DNA of 64,000 nucleotides from Sphaerisporangium rubeum (GTDB taxonomy: Bacteria > Actinomycetota > Actinomycetes > Streptosporangiales > Streptosporangiaceae), in assembly GCF_014207705.1 (NCBI RefSeq), contig NZ_JACHIU010000001.1:3712501-3776500 (forward strand), given 5' to 3'. Of this stretch, positions 1 to 30,406 are shown piece after piece. The notes under the pieces are model-generated. The model searched no databases and had not been told where the DNA came from. It was given only the letters and a program-made list of their open reading frames with translations. Position 1 is the first letter of the stretch. Every line of letters begins with the position of its first letter. A program made the position numbers and the translations under genes.

Positions 1-22014
<22,014 letters not shown>

Positions 22015-22055
22015 AGACCACGCGTCATGACAACCGAACGAAAGGAAACACGACC

Positions 22056-22265
22056 ATGACCAACCCCTTCGACGACCCCGACGGCGTCTTCCTCGTCCTC
22101 GTCAACGCCGAGGGCCAGCACAGCCTGTGGCCGCAGTTCGCCGAGGTCCCCGCCGGCTGGGACACCGCGTACGGACCCGCACCCCGGCAGTCCTGCCTCG
22201 ACCACGTGGAGGCCAACTGGACCGACATGCGGCCCCGCAGCCTCGCCGCACGCGACACCGCCTGA
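22056..22265 (+). CDS. MbtH-like protein
   Basis: A 69-residue protein of the MbtH family, small partners that bind NRPS adenylation domains and are often needed for their folding or activity. It has the family pattern: an N-x-E-x-Q-x-SLWP segment, PAGW, then [15 protein letters not shown]-x-SL near the end. The ATG follows an AAAGGAA ribosome site by about 9 bases and lies 41 bases after the NRPS stop, so the two are surely cotranscribed. It is the last gene of the siderophore operon on this strand. Confidence 0.95.
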   Translation: MTNPFDDPDGVFLVLVNAEGQHSLWPQFAEVPAGWDTAYGPAPRQSCLDHVEANWTDMRPRSLAARDTA

Positions 22266-22278
22266 CCCCGCGGGAAAC

Positions 22279-22317
22279 GTGAAAGGCCGGGCCGCGTCAC
22301 GCGGCCCGGCCTTTCAC
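22279..22317. terminator. Perfect 17-bp hairpin between converging siderophore operons
   Basis: Left arm GTGAAAGGCCGGGCCGC (22279-22295) and right arm 22301-22317 are exact reverse complements with a 5-base loop. It lies between the mbtH stop and the stop of the converging binding-protein gene. The arms supply A/T-containing ends on both strands, so it can terminate both operons. Confidence 0.88.
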
Positions 22318-22328
22318 GCTGGAGGGGG

Positions 22329-23393
22329 TCAGTCGTTCGGCTGGGGGACCTCGGTGGCCGGGTCGCCGTCCACCGCGGCGGCGAGCTGGGGGACCAGGCG
22401 GTCGAGGGTGTACGGCAGGCTCAGCGGGGAGACGAACGAGAAGGCGTTGCCGTAGTCGCCGGTCTCCTTGACGTAGACCTCGCGGCCCTCGGAGACGACC
22501 TTCAGGTCGCCGTACAGCTTGTCCTTGCGGAGCTTGGCACCGTCGTCGGCGGGGTCGGGGACGATCCAGACGATGGCGCCGGTCTCCAGCAGGTCGGTGC
22601 GCTCCTTGCTGATGTTGACGCCGAACTCGTCGCCGACGACCTGCTGCAGGTCCTGCGGCAGGGTGAAGCCGACGGAGGTGAGGATGCGCGACCGGTTGTC
22701 CTGCGGGCCGTACACGAAGATCCCCTCGTAGGGGGTGGCGACGATGCCGGTGGCGCCGGCGAACGCCGGGTTGTCCTTCTTGACGGCGGCGAACTTCTCC
22801 TGGACCGACGCGACGACCGCCGTGGCCTCGGCCTCCTTGCCGAGGACCTTGCCGACGGTCTCGGTCTGCCTCTCCCACGGGATGCCCCAGTCGGCGAACT
22901 CCTTGGGCTGCGCCACCACCGGCGCGATCTTGGAGAGGGTGTCGTACTGGTCCTTGGTGAGGCCGGAGTACAGCGCGAGGATCAGGTCGGGGGCCAGCGC
23001 GGCGATCTTCTCGGGCTGCGGGCCGGTGCCGGTGTCCTTCAGCACGGCCGGCACCGGCGCACCGCCGAGCTTGGCGGTGGCCCACGGGCCGATGGCGCCG
23101 GGGTAGCCGCCGATCCACTCGGTGGTGCCGACCGGGACCTTGCCGAGGGCCAGCAGCGCGTCCTGGTCGGTGAGGCCGACGGTGACGATCCGCTGGGGCT
23201 CGGCCTCGACGGTGGTGCTGCCGTACTTGTGCTCGACGGTCACCGGGTAGGCGCCGGCGGCCGGCGAGGCGGGTGCGGCGCCGGAGGCGGCCGGCGGCTC
23301 GGTGGTGCCTGAGCCGCACGCGGCGAGCGTGCCGGTCAGCGCGGCGGAGACGAGGGCCACGGCGATCCGTGTGCCTGTGGGAGTGCGGAACAT
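22329..23393 (-). CDS. Iron-siderophore ABC transporter substrate-binding lipoprotein
   Basis: A FepB/FhuD-type (periplasmic-binding-protein class III) lipoprotein that should capture the ferri-siderophore at the cell surface. Residues 1-25 form a lipoprotein signal peptide with lipobox LAAC (Cys 26), followed by a low-complexity linker of Gly, Ser, Pro and Ala. The mature part has the two-lobe family features: PQRIVTVGLTDQDALLALG near the start and a central segment APDLILALYSGL. I chose the ATG at 23393 because AAGGA lies 7 bases upstream. An ATG at 23408 overlapping the upstream stop as ATGA is the alternative and would add five residues (MKDLL). It is the last gene of the operon with the two ABC genes; no FecCD-type permease gene is present here. 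Confidence 0.92.
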   Translation of the reverse strand: MFRTPTGTRIAVALVSAALTGTLAACGSGTTEPPAASGAAPASPAAGAYPVTVEHKYGSTTVEAEPQRIVTVGLTDQDALLALGKVPVGTTEWIGGYPGAIGPWATAKLGGAPVPAVLKDTGTGPQPEKIAALAPDLILALYSGLTKDQYDTLSKIAPVVAQPKEFADWGIPWERQTETVGKVLGKEAEATAVVASVQEKFAAVKKDNPAFAGATGIVATPYEGIFVYGPQDNRSRILTSVGFTLPQDLQQVVGDEFGVNISKERTDLLETGAIVWIVPDPADDGAKLRKDKLYGDLKVVSEGREVYVKETGDYGNAFSFVSPLSLPYTLDRLVPQLAAAVDGDPATEVPQPND

Positions 23394-23404
23394 CAACAGG
23401 TCCT

Positions 23405-25249
23405 TCATCGGTTCTCGGATGGACGGGTGCCGGACCAGGCCGACCACAACGTGGCGTAGGGGCCGCCGGACGTGCGCAGGGTCTCGTGGGTGCCGGACTC
23501 GACGACCCGGCCGCCGTCGAGGACGACGACGCGGTCGGCGGTCGCGGCCTGGGTGAGGCGGTGCGCGACCACCAGCGCGGTGCGGCCCTCGACGGCGCGG
23601 TCGGCGGCGCGTTCCAGCGCGCGTGCGCCGCTGCTGCCGGCCTCGGCGGTCGCCTCGTCGAGCACGGCCACCGGGGGGTCGGCCAGGACGAGGCGGGCCA
23701 GCGCCACCTGCTGCACCTGCGCGGCGGTGAGGCGGTGGCCGCCTTCACCGACCACGGTGGCGAGGCCGTCCGGCAGCGCCTCGGCCCAGGTGAGCGCGTC
23801 GACCCGGTCGAGCGCGTCCCGCAGCTCGGCGTCGCCGGCGCCGGGCCTGGCCAGGCGCAGGTCCTCGGCGAGCGGCCCGGCGAACACGTGCGCCTCCTGG
23901 GTGACGAGCCCCACCGGACGCGGGTGGCCGTCACCGGCGACCAGCACCGTGCCGGTCGCCGGCCGGTGCACACCGGCGATGAGCTTGGCCAGTGTCGTCT
24001 TGCCCGCGCCGGTGGCGCCGACGAGCGCGACGCGTTCCCCGGCGCGCAGCACCAGGTCCACGTCGTGCAGCACCGGCCGGCCCGGCTCGTACGCGTGTCC
24101 CGCGCCGCGCACCACGACCACGGCGTCCTTGTGGGCCGCGGGGGAGGGGACGGCCTCGTCCGGCGGGGGGAGGGTGGCGACGCCGACGAGGCGCGCGAGG
24201 CCGGCGGTCGCCGACTGCGCGTCGTCGAGCAGCACGAGCGCGGTGTTGACCGGGGAGAAGAGGCTGTGGAAGTACAGGGCCGCGGCGGTGGCGGTGCCGA
24301 TGGACGCCGAGCCGTCGCGCACCAGGAAGTACCCGGTGAGCAGCACCGCGGCGAGGCCGGCGTACTCGGCGACGTGCAGGCGGCTGTAGAACCGCAGCAC
24401 CAGGCCGACGCCGCGCATGGTGAGGTCCACCGCGGCGAGCGACCGCCGCGTGACCCGCTCGGTGTGACCGGCGGCGAGGCCGAAGGCCCGCACGGTCGCG
24501 GCGCCGCCGATGGTGTCGAGCAGTTGCTGTTGCTGCGCGCCTGCGGCGACCCGCTGCCTGGCGTACAGCGGGACGGCGTTGCGCACATACCACCGCGCGG
24601 TGTGCGCCTGCACCGGCACCGCGACCAGCGCCGCGAGCAGGAAACGCCAGTCCAGCACGGCGAGCGCGCCGAGCGTCAGCACGATGGCGAGCACCGACCG
24701 CGCGAGCTCCGGCAGCGCCGTGCGCACCGCCTCGGCGACCTGCGTGACGTCCGCGGTGACCCGCGCGGTGAGGTCGCCTGAGCCGGCTTTCTCCACACGT
24801 TCCAGCGGCAGGTGCAGCGCGCGTTCGACGAACCGTTCCCGCAGCCGTGCGAGGACCGTCTCCCCGAGCCGCGCCACCATCGACAGTCCGAGCGCCGTCG
24901 CGCCGCCTTGCGTGAGCGCGACGACGACCAGCAGCACGACCGGCAGGGTCAGCGCGTCCACCCCTTGCCGCCGCGCCACCACGTCCACGATGTGACCGAG
25001 CAGCGGCTGCGTGAGCAACCCCACCGCGGTGGCCCCCACCATCACCGCGAACGCCGCCACGGCCCGTCCCCGGTACGGCCGCACCAGCTCCCGCACCGCC
25101 TCCCAGGTACGCCTGCCGTCCGCGACCGGCAGCAGGTCCCGCCGATCCGTCCCGGCGGTGTCTTCGGGTGGCGTCCGGTCAGGAAGCGAGGCGCCGGTCG
25201 CGGGGGAGCCGTCGAGAGTGTCGTGCGGTGAGGTGTGGGGGGTCGTCAC
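23405..25249 (-). CDS. ABC half-transporter with TMD-NBD fusion (catalytic Walker motifs, degenerate signature)
   Basis: A 614-residue half-transporter of the exporter fold: an N-terminal extension of about 45 residues, six predicted membrane segments to about residue 330, then the nucleotide-binding domain. Walker A GATGAGKT (411-418), Walker B VAVLDE (527-532) and the switch His 563 are intact, but the LSGGQ signature is LTAAQ (507-511). It overlaps the preceding ABC gene by 4 bases and the next gene follows directly, so the three are translationally coupled. It is likely to pair with the upstream ABC protein in siderophore export, or in IrtAB-like import. The direction of transport is not decidable from sequence. 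Confidence 0.93.
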   Translation of the reverse strand: MTTPHTSPHDTLDGSPATGASLPDRTPPEDTAGTDRRDLLPVADGRRTWEAVRELVRPYRGRAVAAFAVMVGATAVGLLTQPLLGHIVDVVARRQGVDALTLPVVLLVVVALTQGGATALGLSMVARLGETVLARLRERFVERALHLPLERVEKAGSGDLTARVTADVTQVAEAVRTALPELARSVLAIVLTLGALAVLDWRFLLAALVAVPVQAHTARWYVRNAVPLYARQRVAAGAQQQQLLDTIGGAATVRAFGLAAGHTERVTRRSLAAVDLTMRGVGLVLRFYSRLHVAEYAGLAAVLLTGYFLVRDGSASIGTATAAALYFHSLFSPVNTALVLLDDAQSATAGLARLVGVATLPPPDEAVPSPAAHKDAVVVVRGAGHAYEPGRPVLHDVDLVLRAGERVALVGATGAGKTTLAKLIAGVHRPATGTVLVAGDGHPRPVGLVTQEAHVFAGPLAEDLRLARPGAGDAELRDALDRVDALTWAEALPDGLATVVGEGGHRLTAAQVQQVALARLVLADPPVAVLDEATAEAGSSGARALERAADRAVEGRTALVVAHRLTQAATADRVVVLDGGRVVESGTHETLRTSGGPYATLWSAWSGTRPSENR

Positions 25250-26937
25250 GACAGGACCGCCGTCCGGTAGGCCGCGTGGCGGCGGATCATCTCGGCGTGG
25301 GGTGCGGTGTCGACGACGCGGCCTTCGTCCAGCAGGGCCACGCGGTCGGTGGCGGCGAGCAGCGCGGGGCTGGTGGTCACGACGATCGTGGTGCGGCCCC
25401 GGCGGAACGCGCGCAGGCCGGCGGCGACACGGGCCTCGGTGACCGCGTCGACGGCGGTGGTCGGGTCGTGCAGCACGAGCACCGGCCGGTCGGCGGCGAG
25501 GGCCCGGGCCAGCGCCACCCGCTGCCGCTGGCCTCCCGACAACGACCGTCCTTGCTCGCCGACCGCGGTCGCGAGGCCGTGCGGCACGGTGCGCGCGACC
25601 TCGTCGGCCCCGGCGGCCGCCATGGCGGCCGGCACGCCGCCACCCCCGTCAGGGGGTGCGATGTTGGCGAGCAGCGTGTCCTGGAACAGCGCCGCGTCGT
25701 GGTGCGCGACCAGGACGGCCGTGCGCAGGGCCGCCGGGTCCAGGGTGCGCAGGGGGACGCCGTCCAGTTCGATGCCGCCGGCGGCGGGGTCGGTCTCGCG
25801 GGCCAGGCAGCGCAGCAGCGCGGTCGCGTCGGCGGGGTCGGTGGCGGCGACACCGAGCAGTTCGCCGGGGGAGACCCGCAGGGTCACCTCGCGCAGCCCG
25901 GCATGGGTGACGCCGTCAAGGAGCAGTTCGCCGCGCACCGGAACGGGGAGGGACGCGGTGCCGTACGGCACGGCGGCCGGGGTGGCGAGCACGCCGGCCA
26001 CCCGGGCCGCGGAGGCGCGGGCCTGCGCCAGTTCGGTGGTGACCCAGGACAGGACGCCGAGCGGGCCGAGCAGGAACATCGCGAGGCCGACGGCGGAGAC
26101 GAGCTGGCCGAGGCTGATGTCACCCTGCGCGGCGAGCCGGCCGCCGACCAGGGCCACGACCGCGATGAACGCGCCGGTGAGCGCCAGCACGGTGCCGTTG
26201 CTCAGCGCCTCGGCGCGTGCGGCGCGCACCGTGGCGGCCAGCGAGTCACGGCTGGTCGCGCGGTAGCGCGCCACGGCGGCGGACTCGGCGCCGATGCCTT
26301 TGAGGACCCGCAACCCCGCCACCAGGTCGGCGGCCACCCCGGAGGCGTGCGCGGCACGTTCCTGCTCGGTCTCGCTGCGGCGTTCCAGCGGCTTGCTCAG
26401 CAGGTGACCGAGCCACAGCAGCACAGGCGTGCCGAGCAGCACCATGAGCCCGAGCGGCACCGAGATGCGCAGCAGCACGACGGCGCCGACCAGCAGTCCC
26501 GTGAGCGCCGCCACCCCCGACAGCACGGCCATGGTGACCGCGCCGACCCGCCGCGCGTCCTCGGTGGCGACGGCGGCGAGCGCGCCGGGAAGCCGGCCCT
26601 CCTCCGCGCCGCCGCCGGGGTGCAGCACCCGCTCGACGAGCGCCACCCGCAGCTCGTGTCCCGCGCGCTCCGCGGCGCGTTCCCCGGCGCGCGCACCGAA
26701 ACGGAAACCGAACGACAGCCCGACGTAGACGACGGCCAGGACACCGAGCACCGCGAGCAGCGCGCCGAGGTCCCCCTCGGCGACCCCCCGGTCGACGGCG
26801 ACGCCGATCAGCACCGGGACCAGCGCCTCCCCGGCCTGGTGCGCCGCGCCGAGCACCGACCCGAGGGCCACGTCCCGCCGCTGTCCGGCGACCGCACGCC
26901 GCAGGACGTCACCACCCGACGGCACCGGGACAGCCAC
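25246..26937 (-). CDS. ABC half-transporter with TMD-NBD fusion (degenerate Walker motifs, intact signature)
   Basis: A 563-residue exporter-fold half-transporter and first gene of the operon. Membrane segments run to about residue 300. In the nucleotide-binding domain the Walker A region (362-372) reads GVAATDPADAT, with Ala where the essential Lys should be. Walker B is VLVLHDP (486-492), with His-Asp instead of Asp-Glu, and the switch His is missing (VVTTSP, 520-524). The signature LSGGQ (466-470) is perfect. This complements the defects of the partner protein, so a heterodimer would have one working and one dead ATP site. GTG start with AGGAGGAG about 5 bases upstream; an iron box lies at 26971-26989. 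Confidence 0.93.
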   Translation of the reverse strand: MAVPVPSGGDVLRRAVAGQRRDVALGSVLGAAHQAGEALVPVLIGVAVDRGVAEGDLGALLAVLGVLAVVYVGLSFGFRFGARAGERAAERAGHELRVALVERVLHPGGGAEEGRLPGALAAVATEDARRVGAVTMAVLSGVAALTGLLVGAVVLLRISVPLGLMVLLGTPVLLWLGHLLSKPLERRSETEQERAAHASGVAADLVAGLRVLKGIGAESAAVARYRATSRDSLAATVRAARAEALSNGTVLALTGAFIAVVALVGGRLAAQGDISLGQLVSAVGLAMFLLGPLGVLSWVTTELAQARASAARVAGVLATPAAVPYGTASLPVPVRGELLLDGVTHAGLREVTLRVSPGELLGVAATDPADATALLRCLARETDPAAGGIELDGVPLRTLDPAALRTAVLVAHHDAALFQDTLLANIAPPDGGGGVPAAMAAAGADEVARTVPHGLATAVGEQGRSLSGGQRQRVALARALAADRPVLVLHDPTTAVDAVTEARVAAGLRAFRRGRTTIVVTTSPALLAATDRVALLDEGRVVDTAPHAEMIRRHAAYRTAVLS

Positions 26938-26970
26938 GACCGCTCCTCCTGAATGATCGGGGACCGAAAC

Positions 26971-26989
26971 TTAGGTAAGGCTAGACTAA
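26971..26989 (-). promoter_or_regulatory. DmdR/IdeR-type iron box of the ABC/binding-protein operon
   Basis: TTAGGTAAGGCTAGACTAA matches the actinobacterial iron-box consensus (TTAGGTTAGGCTCACCTAA as I recall it) at 15 of 19 positions. It lies 34 bases before the GTG of the first ABC gene, where bound Fe-DmdR/IdeR would block transcription. A further perfect 7-bp inverted repeat GGTAAGG (26974-26980)/CCTTACC (27000-27006) overlaps it. Confidence 0.82.
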
Positions 26990-27089
26990 CTAAGGTCTTC
27001 CTTACCAGTCCGGCCCCCCCGAAGACCCCACACGACCTGTCCGGGGTGGCGCTTCGGCGAGGGAGAGACTCGGCGCCGTCGCGGGAAAC

Positions 27090-29237
27090 TCAGGAACTCG
27101 TGAGCACCACCAGGCGCCGTGTCGCGCGCGTCATCGCGACGTACCGGTCGACGGCACCCTGGACCCCGTCGCCGAACCGCTCCGGATCGACCAGGAGCAC
27201 CAGGTCGAACTCCAGCCCCTTGGACAGCTCCGGGGTCAGCGACCGCACCCTCGGCCGTTCCCGGAACGCCGGATCGCCGATGACCGCCGCGATCCCCTCG
27301 GCGTGCTCGTCCAGCCACGTCCCGAGAATCGCCTCCAGGCGGGCCGCCGGCGCGTGCTCGACCGGCACGCCGCCACGGCGGATGGAGACCGGCACGTTGG
27401 CGTCCGGCAGCACGGCCCTGATGACCGGCTCGGCCTCCGCCATGACCTCCTCCGGTGTGCGGTAGTTGACGCTCAACGTGGCCAAGGTGACCCGGTCGAG
27501 CCCGGCGCGCTCCAGCCGTTCCCGCCAGGACTCGGTGAAACCGCGCCTGGCCTGCGCGCGGTCGCCGACGATGGTGAAGCTCCGCGAGGGGCAGCGCGCC
27601 AGCAGCATCCGCCACTCGGCGTCGGTGAGCTCCTGCGCCTCGTCCACGACGACGTGCGCGAACGGCCCGGCGAGCACGTCGGGATCGGCGAGCGGCGGCG
27701 CGGTCCCGTCGGCCAGCGCGTCCCGCAGGTCCTGTCCGTGCAGCATCGTCACCACCCCTTCGCCGTCGTCGTCGGCTTCGAGCAGGTCCTCGACGACCCG
27801 CGTCATGCGCTCGCGTTCCTCGGCGGCGGCCGCCGCGCGCCTGCGCTCGCGCCGTGACGCCTCGGGGTCGCCGAGCCGCCGCCGCGCCGCGTCGAGCAGC
27901 GGCAGGTCCGAGACCGTCCACGCCTGCGCGTCCGCGCGCTGGAGCCTCCTGATCTCGTCACGTGTGAGCGAGGGGACGCAGAGCCGCAGGTACGCCGGCA
28001 CCGTCCACAGGTCGCCGACCAGGTCCGTCGCCTCGATCAGCGGCCAGGCCCGGTTGAGTGCCGTGAGCAGCTCCCGGTGGCGCAGCAGCGACGCGCGCAG
28101 CGGGCCCGCCGGGGGGTCGGCGTCGTGCCGGTCCGCCAGGATCGTGACCAGTTCCTCAAGGATCCGGTCGCGTGCCTCGTTGTGCGGCGTCCCCGGTTCC
28201 GGCGCGTCGAACGCCTCGGCCCAGTCACCGGGCTCCAGCCGGACGTCGGCCCAGGGGGTGGTGACCGTCATCGCCTCGGTGGGTGCGTTCTCGTAGAACC
28301 TGACGGCCCTCTCGATGCCGTCCACCAGGTCCGCGGACGCCTTCAGCCGCGCCACCTCCGGATCGGTCTCGGCCGCCGCCGCGCCACCCTCGGGGACGAG
28401 GTCCCGCAGGGTGCAGGTCCGCACCCCCTCCTCGCCGAGGCTCGGCAGGACGTCGGCGACGTACGCCAGGTACGGCTGGTGCGGCCCGACGAACAACACG
28501 CCGCCTTTGCGGTGACCGAGGCGGGGATCGGAGTACAGCAAGTACGCCGCGCGGTGCAGCGCCACGACCGTCTTGCCGGTGCCGGGCCCGCCGTCGACGA
28601 CCAGCGCGCCGCGCGACCCCGCGCGGATGATCGCGTCCTGGTCGGCCTGGATGGTGCCGAGCACCTCACGCATGCGCGGCGACCTGCTCGCGCCGAGGCT
28701 CGCGATGAACGCCGACTGGTCGTCCAGCGCGGCGTGTCCCTCGAAGCCGTCCGGGGTGAACACCTCGTCCCAGTAGTCGCTGATCCGGCCACGGGTCCAG
28801 CGGTACCTGCGGCGGCTCGCCAGCCCCATCGGATCGGCGTGGGTCGCGCCGAAGAACGGCTCCGCCGCCGGTGACCGCCAGTCGACCAGCAGCCGCCGTC
28901 CCTCGTCGTCGGTGAGCCCGAGCCGCCCCACGTACACAGGCTCCGAGCCGTCCGCGTGCACCATGTGGCCGAGACACAGATCCAGCCCGAACCGCCGCAG
29001 CAGCCGCAGCCGTCCCGACAGCCGGTGCACCTCCAGGTCCCGGTCCAGCGCCTGCCGTCCCGCACCCCCCGGCGCCTTGAGCGCTGCGTCAAGACGCGCC
29101 GACACCTCGGCGATCGACCTTTCCAGGGTCTCCGCGACGGCCGCGAAGTGCCGCTCGTCCCCGGCGATCAGCTGCGGCGCCGCCTTGGCGGACAGCCGGC
29201 CGGGAAGGTCGAACGCGCTGGTGGTCAGGTGAGTCAC
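27090..29237 (-). CDS. helR: HelD-family RNA polymerase-associated helicase, probable rifamycin-resistance protein HelR
   Basis: UvrD/Rep-like SF1 ATPase of 715 residues. An N-terminal coiled-coil region (about 25-90) is followed by VYVGRLGL...LLVDWRSP, typical of HelD. Walker A is GGPGTGKT (216-223); VVVDEAQEL and SVNYRTPEEV follow further on, and KGLEFDLVLL comes near the end. HelD proteins bind RNA polymerase and clear stalled complexes; the HelR subgroup also displaces rifamycins. I start it at GTG 29237, with GGAG 8 bases upstream. The frame stays open for about 80 more codons upstream, but that stretch contains the promoter. The RAE-like palindrome upstream favours HelR over other HelD proteins. 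Confidence 0.9.
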   Translation of the reverse strand: MTHLTTSAFDLPGRLSAKAAPQLIAGDERHFAAVAETLERSIAEVSARLDAALKAPGGAGRQALDRDLEVHRLSGRLRLLRRFGLDLCLGHMVHADGSEPVYVGRLGLTDDEGRRLLVDWRSPAAEPFFGATHADPMGLASRRRYRWTRGRISDYWDEVFTPDGFEGHAALDDQSAFIASLGASRSPRMREVLGTIQADQDAIIRAGSRGALVVDGGPGTGKTVVALHRAAYLLYSDPRLGHRKGGVLFVGPHQPYLAYVADVLPSLGEEGVRTCTLRDLVPEGGAAAAETDPEVARLKASADLVDGIERAVRFYENAPTEAMTVTTPWADVRLEPGDWAEAFDAPEPGTPHNEARDRILEELVTILADRHDADPPAGPLRASLLRHRELLTALNRAWPLIEATDLVGDLWTVPAYLRLCVPSLTRDEIRRLQRADAQAWTVSDLPLLDAARRRLGDPEASRRERRRAAAAAEERERMTRVVEDLLEADDDGEGVVTMLHGQDLRDALADGTAPPLADPDVLAGPFAHVVVDEAQELTDAEWRMLLARCPSRSFTIVGDRAQARRGFTESWRERLERAGLDRVTLATLSVNYRTPEEVMAEAEPVIRAVLPDANVPVSIRRGGVPVEHAPAARLEAILGTWLDEHAEGIAAVIGDPAFRERPRVRSLTPELSKGLEFDLVLLVDPERFGDGVQGAVDRYVAMTRATRRLVVLTSS

Positions 29238-29335
29238 CTCATGAGCTCCGATCTCGGCCGGGTGCGCCGTCGCACGCGGCCGGTGTCCTCGCGACCGGTG
29301 TGCCGGTCCCGGCCGACGATTGTGCGCCACGACCG

Positions 29336-29367
29336 GGGCCTTGCCGCAAGCCCCACCATGCGCTATA
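29336..29367 (-). promoter_or_regulatory. Rifamycin-associated element (RAE) and -10 box upstream of helR
   Basis: On the minus strand, GGGGCTTGCGGCAAGGCCC (29336-29354) is a 19-bp inverted repeat that matches, as I recall it, the RAE found before rifamycin-inactivating genes and helR in actinomycetes. A TATAGC -10 hexamer (29362-29367) lies 7 bases upstream of it, so the repeat sits at or just after the transcription start. The leader to the GTG would be about 100 bases. Confidence 0.8.
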
Positions 29368-29528
29368 GGTTGAAAGTGGAAAGGAGTGGACGTTCCCTTT
29401 CCCCGCTCCCCGTGTCGGAGCCCGCATTCGGTACTCCGGCGGACACGCGTTCCGTACCCCCCGCGAACCGGCACGCCGCCGGGCCTCAGGCGGCGGCGTG
29501 ACGCCGTCCGGCGGGGAGCCCGCGCTCG

Positions 29529-30110
29529 TCAGCCCTGCTCCGGCCGGTAGCGCAAGCCGTCCATCAACAGGTCGAGAAGACGGCCCGCCTGGTCGCGCTT
29601 GTCCGGTTCGCCGGTGGCGAGGGTGACGCCGCTGAGGCCCACCAGGACGTCGGCGGGGTCGACGTCGGGACGGATGGTGGAGTCGGCGACACCGGCCCGC
29701 AGAAGCGCGGCGACGGCGGTGAGCAGGTGGTCGCGGCTCTGCGCGTAGGGGTTGCCGCCTGAGGCGATCACGGCGCGCAGGGCTCCGGCCATGCCGCGTT
29801 TGGTGGCCATGTAGTCGATGAAGTGGTCCATCCACAGGCGGGTGGCCTGGTCGGCGGGGCGGCTGCGCAGCAACTCGGGGACCGAGTCGCACAGGCGGGC
29901 CAGCTCGTTGCGGTAGGCGGCCTCGATGAGCGCCTCACGCGTGGGGTAGTGGCGGTAGAGGGTGCCGATGCCGACCCCCGCGTCCTTGGCGATGGCGTCG
30001 AGCGTCACCCCGGGGCCGTCGGTGGAGAAGGCCCGGACGGCGGCCTCCAGGAGGCGATCGCGGTTGCGCCTGGCGTCGGCGCGCAGCGGCCGGGAGCCGG
30101 TGGCCGTCAT
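29529..30110 (-). CDS. TetR/AcrR-family transcriptional regulator
   Basis: 193 residues with a typical N-terminal TetR helix-turn-helix: RDRLLEAAVRAFSTDG, then VTLDAIAKDAGVGIGTLYRHYPTREAL at about residues 35-62. The C-terminal ligand domain is unspecific. ATG start with AAGGAGG 5 bases upstream. It is divergent from an SDR gene, and two inverted repeats lie in the gap, so it most likely represses the SDR gene and perhaps itself. The inducer is unknown. Confidence 0.93.
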   Translation of the reverse strand: MTATGSRPLRADARRNRDRLLEAAVRAFSTDGPGVTLDAIAKDAGVGIGTLYRHYPTREALIEAAYRNELARLCDSVPELLRSRPADQATRLWMDHFIDYMATKRGMAGALRAVIASGGNPYAQSRDHLLTAVAALLRAGVADSTIRPDVDPADVLVGLSGVTLATGEPDKRDQAGRLLDLLMDGLRYRPEQG

Positions 30111-30119
30111 GGGCTCCTC

Positions 30120-30260
30120 CTTCGGAGTCGGGGGCTCGGGACGCGGCGCCGGGAGCCCGGGTTCTGGGTCAGTGGCTCAGGACGAGGAGCCAGGGGCCCG
30201 GGTCGTGGGCCGAGGGCTCGGGACGGGGAGTCGAGTACGGGCCGCGGTCGAGGAGTCGGT
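30120..30260. other. G-rich low-complexity spacer with GGCTCGGGACG repeats
   Basis: Between the divergent TetR and SDR genes, the motif GGCTCGGGACG (and a GGCTCAGGACG variant) occurs three times, within phrases such as GGGAGCCCGGG and GGGGCCCGGG. It is not coding in any convincing frame. It may be a slippage product; no regulatory role is evident. Confidence 0.6.
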
Positions 30261-30303
30261 TCGCGGCGGTGGTGGCTTGGTTCGCGGAGGCCGGTTTGCT
30301 AAA

Positions 30304-30351
30304 CGGAGGAGACTCCGCTTAATCTGGGAAGCGCATCCGGAGGTTCCTCCG
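30304..30351 (+). promoter_or_regulatory. Twin TetR-type operators upstream of the SDR gene
   Basis: Two inverted repeats of the same design, CGGAGGAGACTCCG (30304-30317) and CGGAGGTTCCTCCG (30338-30351), are spaced 34 bases apart centre to centre. Each is part of an exact direct repeat CTCCGCTTAATCT (30313-30325 and 30347-30359). Both lie between the divergent TetR and SDR genes. Confidence 0.78.
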
Positions 30352-30406
30352 CTTAATCTTACCGGTCGCCCTCCGCGTTCGCATGCCGAGAAAGACGGGA
30401 AAGATC

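Noticed and set aside
25168-26952. A 594-codon open frame on the plus strand across the first ABC gene
   Set aside because: The minus-strand frame encodes an ABC protein with signature, ribosome site and operon overlaps; the plus-strand product is Gln/Arg/Gly-rich noise.
29238-29474. Upstream extension of helR to a start at 29474
   Set aside because: The extra 79 residues are unlike HelD, and the stretch holds the RAE, a -10 box and the ribosome site for GTG 29237.
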